A stretch of 64,000 nt of DNA from Ceratotherium simum simum (Eukaryota; Chordata; Mammalia; Perissodactyla; Rhinocerotidae). The notes below the pieces were generated by a model, which did not search any database, had not been told where the DNA came from, and worked only from the letters and a program-made list of their open reading frames with translations. The stretch lies in assembly GCF_000283155.1 (NCBI RefSeq), contig NW_004454210.1, positions 4,106,568 to 4,170,567 of the forward strand. The letters are read 5' to 3'. Positions 57,151-64,000 of the stretch are shown piece after piece. How positions within the stretch are numbered: the first letter of the stretch is position 1; each line of letters begins with the position of its first letter. Both the position numbers and the translations under genes were made by a program.

Positions 57151-58358
57151 TAAAAGAAAAATTGGGCAAAGTCTCTAAGGAATGGGAGGGGGAGTATAGA
57201 GGGAGTGGATCCAGAACACAGGTGAAGGTATTGGCTTTGGGTAAGGAAGATGCCTCTTATCCTGCTATGGGAGGGAGGAGGTAAGATTAATGCAGTGTTG
57301 GGGAGGAAACACTTTTCCTTTACCCTCTTATGTTAAGTTCTTGGGGGCCTGCGAATTGGACTGCCAAAAGACAGTTTGGCAAGAGAAAAGACATTTTTAT
57401 TCACATACTTACATGGGAGTTCACAAAAAAATATGACTCAAGGAGGCAGAATTTGGGGCTTATATACCATCTTAATAAGAGAAGGGGAAGGAGAAAGGGT
57501 ACCTATGGGAAAACAAATGGCTTTTAGGAAAAGATAAACGGACTCTTAGGAGAATAGAGATATGATAGTTTTGTGAGAATGTCTGTTTAGGTGATTTCTT
57601 ACCCCTGATCCAAATTCTCCTCTCTAGTGATAGGAGTCAATTTTCCTGGTTGCTAAAGTCCTGGGGAGGGGATTTAAAACAGTCAAATTCTTTTGGGAGG
57701 CTCTGCTTTTAGGTAGATAAGGGGAGTTCAAAAGAAAAGAAAACAAAACAAAACTCTTCGGCAGTGGTATGTTCTGGATGCCTTCAGCATTAAGAGATAA
57801 GCATGTGGGTTTTGGCAAGGCTCTGATGGTTTAGAAAGTCAATTGGCACCACTGCTACCACCAAGGACTCCCTCTTTTTCTCTGCGAAGTAAAATCTGCG
57901 AAGAATGAGGAGGGAAGAGGTTAAGTTTGGAGTAGCTAATAAAGGGAATGGTTAAAATATATGCTACCAGTATTTTGGATAGACTGAGTTCAGTGAGATA
58001 CAATCAGGGAAGGGCTTAAGCGGGCTTTTTGATCTTCCTGCCTCCTTATGAAATTCCTGCAGATCTCATTGCTTTCTGGTCACTTTCAGCTTTAAAAACT
58101 ATCTTATTTTCCATATTACTCTCAAGTATTAAAAAATCTAGCTAAGTCTTTAAAAGTTCCGTCTTACCTCTGCCTCAGAGCTTCGCTCCTTTCCCTGAGT
58201 TGAGCTCAGGGACCAGCCTCCTCCTCCTTCTACACCTGCCTCCTGCAGGTTGGGGCAGGATGAGGGCGATTGGGATGGGTGCAGGGGTCCTTTTCCTTGG
58301 CTGGGGTTGCCTGTGGCTTTCTGCACTGTTCCTGTCCAGAGTAATGCGCCCTGTAGCT

Positions 58359-58615
58359 CAGGGGTCAGCAAACTATGGCCTGTGGGATAAATCCAGGCCA
58401 CAGCAAGAAAGGTTTTTACATTTTCTGATGGCTGAAAAAAATCAGAATAATAATATTTCATGACACATGAAAATTATATGAGATGAAAATGTTAGTGTCC
58501 ATAAATAAAGCCATATTGGGACACAGCCACACCCATTCATTTATGTATTGGCTACAGGGTTGCAGCCCGTGTTACTGTGGCCCCTAGGGTTATGCAGGGC
58601 ACAATCTGTGTGGCC
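58359..58615 (+). mobile_element. hAT-type DNA transposon remnant, right end missing
   Basis: It starts caggggtcagcaaactatgg, continues 'cctgtgggataaatccaggc' and 'ataaagccatattgggacac', then 'agccacacccattcattta'. This is the known wording of a hAT (Charlie/Tip100-class) non-autonomous element. No matching right terminus is seen. Confidence 0.65.
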
Positions 58616-59884
58616 AGAAGCAGTGTCCCTACTGCTACAGATACACAGCAATAAACCCAAATGACCAGATATCTTCCTCTTCGATCTCAAATCTAAGGAC
58701 TCCTTCCTGGCTTTAGAGGTGAAAGGGGACAGGTGCAGTTTGATGAAGGAAGCCAAGGTTTTGGTGGTTGTTGGTGTAAACTATTGAGTATTAAATAGCA
58801 GAGGAGCTGCAAAATTTGCAGAGCAACTGGGGGAAATACTAAATTAGGAATTTTGCTTTTATTCCAGCATATCTAAGAAAGAGGAACAGATTTTTTTTTC
58901 TCTCTCAACCAACAAACCAAAGGCAGTGTGGAGAGGGCTATATAGAATTAGAGTGATAATTAGAAGGTATCATCTCCATTGTCACCTGTGTAACCTGTTT
59001 CTTGAGACCTTCATCAATCTCTGGGTAAAAGTAGGGTCACAATACAATGTTTCTCTGTCTGCTCCCACTTTCTCTGTGGATTCCAACAGCCTGCATCTCT
59101 CCCCCCCTATTCCTGGGATCACATGTGCTTGGAACAGATTCTGTTCTGTTACCATTTATGTATTTACTTCTTCAGTTGCTTCACTGCTTGCTGCCAAATC
59201 AGCCCCAGAAGGGCAAGGCACCCGCAGAGTAATGTCCTCCCACTTGTCCTGTCCAGATGGGGGCTGCTGCAGCCTGCTTCGGGCCAGCATCCAGTGAGTG
59301 CTTAATTGTGCTCCACTGGTCACACTCTCTTTTCCCTGGTTATAAAGCAGCACGACGTGGGGCTCAGGGCTCACGCAGTCTCAGATGCTTTCACAGAACA
59401 GCTCTCTTATTTTGTGTGTCACCTCAGTTTCAAGCCCTCTCCCTGGGCCTCAGGCAGAGTCCACAGGTGTTGGTCCAAGGACGGTCAGAGCAGCAGGGCT
59501 CACTGACCTTGGATCAAACTTTTGAATACTGACTTTTTTTCCCCAGGAGAGGAATTCTTCCTCAGGACAAATTCTTTCCCAGGAGGTTTCTCAGTGCCTC
59601 AGGTAAATATTTACCTGCTGGACCTGCCACACTGGCTCCCCAGAAATGCTCAAACCTGTCTCAGTTCTAGGAAGACACAGACTAGGTGGCTGACCTCAGA
59701 TGTCACCCCTTGTAGATGTGTCAGGAATGGGTCTCAAAGTTTTATAGGAGTAGAAGACAACAGCATCATACAGCTTACCCACATGACAAGCTTAGTGCAA
59801 GACTTGAAGTGCATTTTCTCTAAACCACTCAACCATTTTTGGTAGGTATTGTTATCTACATTTTACGGACTGGGAAAGTTAGGG

Positions 59885-60095
59885 CTCTTTCATTCAACAA
59901 GTATTTATTGAGTACTTACTACGTGCCAGGCACTGTTCTAGGCACGCGAGATACATCAGTTACCAATGTAGGCAAAGATCCCTACCCTCGTAGGGTGTAT
60001 ATTCTCGAGGGGGGAAACTGACAATAAATAATTAGCATAATAAAGCAATAAATTATATATGTTAGAAGGTGATTGGTTCTATGGAATTTCAGAGA
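59885..60095 (+). repeat. Mammalian-wide dispersed repeat
   Basis: 'tcattcaacaagtatttatt', 'gagtacttactacgtgccag', 'gcactgttctaggcacgcga' and 'gacaataaataattagcata' form a very common mammalian repeat motif. A shorter second copy starts near 60100. The family name is not certain. Confidence 0.6.
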
Positions 60096-60539
60096 GGTTT
60101 CAATTCAGCAAGTATATTTTGAGCATCTCTTAAATGCCAAGCACTGGGAATAAAATCAAGAAGAAGATAAACATGCATGCCCATGTGGAGGAGCTCACAG
60201 TCCAGTGAGGCCACAGAGTAAGTGGCAGAACTAGGAGCTAATGCCGGTGGTCTAGTTCTGCGCTGGTACTGACATCCATGGCAGGAACATCTTAACAATT
60301 ATTTTTCTTTAAACACTCGGCGAAGAATTTTCTCTATATGAAGCTTCCTTGGGCTCTCCTCTCACCCTCGAACCATTGTTCACTTCTCCCATCTGCCACC
60401 AGTGTGCCCTCAACATAGCCCTTATGTAGCATTTTGTTCCCCTGGGCTGCCTTTGATTTACAACATCTCTTCTCTGGGAGCTCCCTGAGACCAGGAATTG
60501 TTCTGTTCATCTTTATATCCCTGTATCAAGGATTTTGAT

Positions 60540-60870
60540 CATCTGTGAGTAACAGGAAACCTAATTAAACAGTGGCATCAGCAAATTTAAGGTTGACGTT
60601 TTTTTTTCATGCAACAAGAAATCTGGGAGAGGGTGGTTGCTGGTCGTTGTTGGCTCATGCTTAGGGATGTCATGGTTGAAGCATGGCTGCCATGACTCCA
60701 GCATTCCCAACTCCATGCAAGAATGAGGAAGGGTCAGCACCTACAGCAGGAAAGCAAAGCCTTTTCAGACATTCCTGGAGTCTTCCACATTCGTCTCCTT
60801 GGATGGAACTGTGCCACGTGACCACCCCTAGTTGTAAGGGAGGCTAAAAAATGGGTTGTTTAAATTGGAC
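60540..60870 (+). repeat. Ancient dispersed repeat, second copy of 965-1400 family
   Basis: 'ggtggttgctggtcgttgtt', 'gtcatggttgaagcatggct', 'gccacgtgaccacccctagt' and 'tgtaagggaggctaaa' parallel the 3' half of the copy at 965-1400. Confidence 0.45.
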
Positions 60871-61552
60871 ACATTGCTACCTGAGCAAAATCAGTGTTTG
60901 CTAGTAAAGAAGAAGGGGAAAGTGAATATTGGAAAGTATCTAGCATTGTCTGCCTCAATCTCGAATACAAAGTGTAGGGGCCAGCACCATAGTATCGAGA
61001 AAGCACTCAATAAATAGTTATTGAATGAATGAATGGGTGAATGAGTAAATGACTTTTTGGTCCGTGTCACATGGTCTGGGACTCTTCTTAGCCAACAATT
61101 AAAACAGAGTTGACATCTTTGCTAAAATAGTATTCGGGAAAATATCAGTTGTCTATCAATTTTCATTGTGAATGTATTTATGTGTGTGTGTATGTCTGTG
61201 GTATAGAGACGGAGAGAGGAAGAAGCGGGTATAAATAGAGAGGTGCAGATATCTCAAGTCGTAGTTTTTCTTTTTCCTAAAGAGTCACCCTCCCTCTAGT
61301 ATATTTGGGGAAAAAAAGAAGGCTGTTCCACGTCTGCTCCTGGGTTGTCCATCTGGCTGCTGTCCCCAGTTTCACGTGCCAATGGACACAGTCCTTTTCA
61401 TGAGCTGCTGCACCCTACCTTGGCACAGTACCAGGTAAGGGGCAAATGGGGCCAGGCGACACTTGCCTTACTGCCCCTCTCTTTTTTCTGTCCACACGGT
61501 TATCACACAGGTTGAACGAGTGCATTGGATTTGACAAAGGGTTGAGGTGACT

Positions 61553-62715
61553 ACATTCATTCACTCAATACTTTTTGAGCACCTAGTATGTGCCAGGCGT
61601 TTTACTAGGTGCTGGGGATACAAGAGTAAAGAGACAGACATGTCCCTCGTAAAGGTATACAGTATAGCAGGGGGAAGGATCATTAGAAAAATTGATAACC
61701 AAATCCATAATTTTCAGTTGTGATAATGTGCTATGAAGGAAAGGAAGAGGGTGTGTTGACAGAGAATCAACAGAGGAGACTATTTTGATGGGAATAAAGG
61801 AAGGTGTCAGGGAAGGCTCCCCAAGGTAGGGATAGTTAGGCCCAGACCTGGCATAATCAGTACAAGGGAGTCAAGAAAAAAGGGGGGTAAAGACATTCTC
61901 TGCAAAGGTAACAATTTATGCAAAGGCCCTGAGGTGGGAAATAATTTGGCATATTTAAGGAACTGAAAACAGCCCAGGGAGGGAAAAGAGAAGAGGCTGG
62001 CAGTCTGCATTTCAGACACCTCTATGCACACATGTGCAAGCACATACACTCATAGACACAAACAATTTTAGATAAATGGGATCATACTATACATGGTGTT
62101 TCTAACCTGTTTTGTTTTTCACTTAATGTAAATGACCAATAATTGGCAAAGTTTTTTTTTTTTTTAATCCAGTTTTTGCAAGGGATAGAAACACATATTC
62201 TGGTGGCTGATTGAAATACTAATTGGTATAAACTCCCTGAAGTGAAGTTTGTCAATTAATCACAAAGGAGTGGGAAGGGAAAAGTGCCTGGAACAAGATC
62301 CCCAAATGCACCAACATTTAACAGGTGGGCAGATGAAATCCCACAAAAGGAGACAGAGAAGGAGTAACCAGAAAAGTAGTAGGAAAAACTGGCAATTGTG
62401 GTGCCAGGGAATGAGATTGTTAAGAGGAGGGAGAGATCCTCAGCATGCAATGTTCCAGAGGTCAAGAAAACTCAAAACCAAGAAGAGTCTTTCAGACACA
62501 GCAACATAGACGTTGTGGGTGGTCTTGACTAGAGCAGCCCCCCTCCCGGGAAACGGTGGGACACAGAAGCTGGGTTTCAGTGGTTTGAGGAATGGGAGGT
62601 GAAAAACTAGAGATTAAAAGTGTAGACAACTCATTTATGCCATTTGACTGTGAAGGGAAGTAAAGAGAGTGGTGGCTGGAAGGAGACTTGGGGTAAGGCA
62701 GGATTTTTCTTATGG
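61553..62715 (+). repeat. Long copy of an ancient dispersed repeat
   Basis: It begins 'cattcactcaatactttttg', 'agcacctagtatgtgccagg' and continues through 'atgcaaaggccctgaggtgg' to 'gtagacaactcatttatgcc' at about 62625. The segments are in the same order as in other mammalian copies I recall. About 1.1 kb survives, with gaps. Confidence 0.5.
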
Positions 62716-63108
62716 GAGGAATGGATAAGAGAGGGAGAAGCTGGAGAGAGAGAGGAAAGATTGTTCCCTAACCAGGGCCTGTTCCTGGGTGGAAAAGCTA
62801 CATTTTACACTTGATTCGAGGTCTAGAAGAGAGTAAGGGGGAAGCCTTGGACTGTACTGAGGTCTAGAATGGGTGGGTGAAGAGAGACTGTGGTTGGAAG
62901 CCAACATGTGGCCTTGAGAGTGTAAACTGCACTCAGGGGAGGCTAGGCCTGCTTACAGTGTCTGGGCCTGAAGCCCCATCCAGCCTCTTAGATGCCTCTC
63001 CAGGCCACAGAAACCACCAAGGTTCTCTTGGGTGTGGCCTCAACCTGTCCAGTAACGGGTATGTTGCTTGCATTCTAGAAACCAGTACTCTGTGTATATC
63101 TTCTAGAG

Positions 63109-63278
63109 CAATGGTTCTCAAACTTTAGTCTGCATCAGAATCACCTGGAAGGCTTGTTAAAACAAGCCCCACCTCCAGAGATTGTGATTCAGTAGGTCTA
63201 AGGTGGGGCCTGATAATTTGCATTTCCAACGTGTTCCCACGTTGTTGTTGCCTCCAGTTCACACTTTGAGAACCGCTG
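63109..63278 (+). mobile_element. MER5A-type hAT MITE
   Basis: The left end is caatggttctcaaacttt and the right end ctttgagaaccgctg, its inverted copy. The middle has 'tgcatcagaatcacctggaa' and 'ctaaggtggggcctgataat'. This is the MER5A pattern of a Charlie-derived element. The flanking 8-mers ttctagag and gcccagag agree at 5 of 8 positions, compatible with an old hAT duplication. Confidence 0.8.
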
Positions 63279-63695
63279 GCCCAGAGAAAGCTGAATACCC
63301 CAGGGAAGTTCTGGAAGAGTAGTTAATGAGCTTTTGTACTTTGCTCTGGAAACTAGTCAATAGTCATGTTTATACAGCAAAGGGCAGCCCTGCACTAGGT
63401 GAGTCCTCGATGCGGCTTGGTCCAAGATGACCGAGTCCACAAGTGCAGCCCAACATAGACACATTGGTCCATATCAGCCCGTGGGAGAAAGGCAGCTCGC
63501 TGGAGGAAGGCGAGAACCTTCAGAGAGGATGCTCCAGGGGCTCTTTTGAGGCAGTCACTGAGCTGGGCCTGGAGAATGAGCAGGATCCTACAAGCGGCAA
63601 CAGGGCAGGTTTACGGGTGGAGAACAGCATTCTAACCACACGATCAGTCAGTGCAAGCGCAGCATCCAGCAAGTAGGAAAAGCAATGTACAGCTC

Positions 63696-63705
63696 TGCGC
63701 ATGCG
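63696..63705. promoter_or_regulatory. NRF1-like site
   Basis: TGCGCATGCG matches the first ten positions of the NRF1 consensus YGCGCAYGCGCR; the following T and A are one mismatch and one match. Confidence 0.6.
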
Positions 63706-63892
63706 TACAGAGACCTGCGTGCGTTACGGAAGACCCCCCCCCCCCGCAAACATCGCAGGGATTTCTACGCCGCTGCACCCGCGTCCAAGCTTACACAACG
63801 CTGGTTGCAAACAGCAAGGCGCATCCGCAGCAGCGCCGCCCGCGGTCGGTAGGGTGCGCTCTTCACGGGGCCTGCGCAGCTCCCGGCAGGCC

Positions 63893-63904
63893 TGCGCCTG
63901 CGCG
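63893..63904. promoter_or_regulatory. NRF1-like site
   Basis: TGCGCCTGCGCG fits the 12-nt NRF1 consensus at 11 positions, with C in place of the central A. Confidence 0.55.
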
Positions 63905-63962
63905 GGGCTTCCGCGGCTCGGAGAAAGGGGGAAGGCCTGTCTCACGCCTGCGCACTTGGACT

Positions 63963-63973
63963 AAGATGGCGGC
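63963..63973 (+). promoter_or_regulatory. NFU1: YY1 site over the NFU1 start codon
   Basis: AAGATGGCGGC is the strong YY1 consensus, placed so that its ATG is the initiator codon, an arrangement common in CpG-island genes. Confidence 0.65.
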
Positions 63974-64000
63974 GGCGGCCAGGCTGGGGTGGGGAACTGC
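63966..64000 (+). CDS. NFU1: NFU1 first exon, start only (Fe-S cluster scaffold)
   Basis: ATG at 63966 in the context taagATGG opens M-A-A-A-A-R-L-G-W-G-T plus two bases, and the window then ends. This resembles the start of mammalian NFU1 (MAATARRGWG... as I recall). NFU1 is a mitochondrial scaffold that passes [4Fe-4S] clusters to lipoate synthase and other enzymes. The Ala/Arg-rich beginning suits a mitochondrial targeting peptide. The call rests on 11 codons, the promoter type and synteny: NFU1 lies next to the 3' end of AAK1, in the same orientation, in other mammals. Confidence 0.85.
   Translation, partial: MAAAARLGWGT

Larger units (their letters stand above)
52321..63679. other. Repeat-rich intergenic region between AAK1 and NFU1
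   Basis: No gene was recognised. Contents in order are a TG-rich run (about 52535-52570), an old dispersed repeat (about 53650-54090), an LTR-like element (about 54466-54945), a MIR (about 55050-55245), LINE-1 copies (about 55450-56775 with a nested MITE, and 56785-57150), a hAT fragment (58359-58615), dispersed repeats (about 59885-60095, 60540-60870, 61553-62715) and MER5A (63109-63278). About 57180-58350 and 58620-59880 are not assigned; the former may contain LTR-like sequence. An AATAAA at 53278-53283 could be a far distal AAK1 end. Confidence 0.65.
63680..63965 (+). promoter_or_regulatory. NFU1: NFU1 CpG-island promoter and 5' UTR
   Basis: GC content and CpG density rise sharply from about 63.69 kb. 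No TATA box lies near the start codon. Several NRF1-like words are present (63696-63705, 63873-63878, 63893-63904, 63949-63954), and AAGATGGCGGC, the YY1 consensus, covers the start codon at 63963-63973. A 12-C run sits at 63734-63745. This is typical of a housekeeping promoter for a nuclear mitochondrial gene. The start site itself cannot be read from the sequence. Confidence 0.75.

Noticed and set aside
59257..59845. Overlapping ORFs up to 123 codons around 58.9-59.8 kb
   Set aside because: No recognised domain, inconsistent frames and repeat-like surroundings. A TATAAA-like word near 59341 hints at an LTR at most.
63701..63964. ORFs on both strands immediately upstream of NFU1
   Set aside because: GC-rich CpG-island sequence has few stop codons. 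They have no homology I recognise and overlap promoter motifs.

Overview
This is mammalian nuclear DNA, almost certainly from a horse or another perissodactyl. Seven copies of the tRNA-derived equine ERE SINE (start GGGCCGGCCC, A box near TGGCTTAGNGG, B box near GGGTTCGGATCCC) are present, all flanked by 9-20 bp target-site duplications. Older LINE-1, L2, MIR, hAT and Tigger-type copies fill much of the rest. No bacterial, viral or CRISPR content was seen.

About 1-47.3 kb (+ strand) holds the 3' half of AAK1, the AP2-associated serine/threonine kinase 1 of clathrin-mediated endocytosis. The kinase domain lies upstream of the window. Eleven internal coding exons (2106-35514) encode the Gln/Pro-rich region, the NPF/DPF-bearing AP-2/clathrin-binding region and a repeat-like acidic tail. 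Two alternative terminal exons follow, both entered in the same phase. The one at 36415 gives the short C-terminus ending LLVDQLIDL. The one at 46183-47312 adds about 375 residues and should correspond to the long isoform (AAK1L), with four D-x-F-x-x-APF repeats. All exon junctions obey GT-AG and keep one reading frame, and the joined protein matches the AAK1 I remember.

About 36.5-52 kb is unusually poor in interspersed repeats and holds several poly(A) signals, which suggests long 3' UTRs. About 52-63.6 kb is repeat-rich intergenic DNA. From about 63.68 kb a CpG-rich promoter with NRF1-like sites leads into the first codons of NFU1 at 63966 (M-A-A-A-A-R-L-G-W-G-T), the mitochondrial iron-sulfur scaffold gene that follows AAK1 in other mammals. 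The window ends inside NFU1 exon 1.

The most rewarding points are the paired terminal exons, a run of six frame-neutral exons with signs of exon duplication, a possible in-frame 42-nt alternative donor in one of them, a 33-nt tRNA-Gly 5'-half inserted in an old LINE-1, and the NRF1/YY1 layout of the NFU1 promoter. I found no convincing wholly new biological system.
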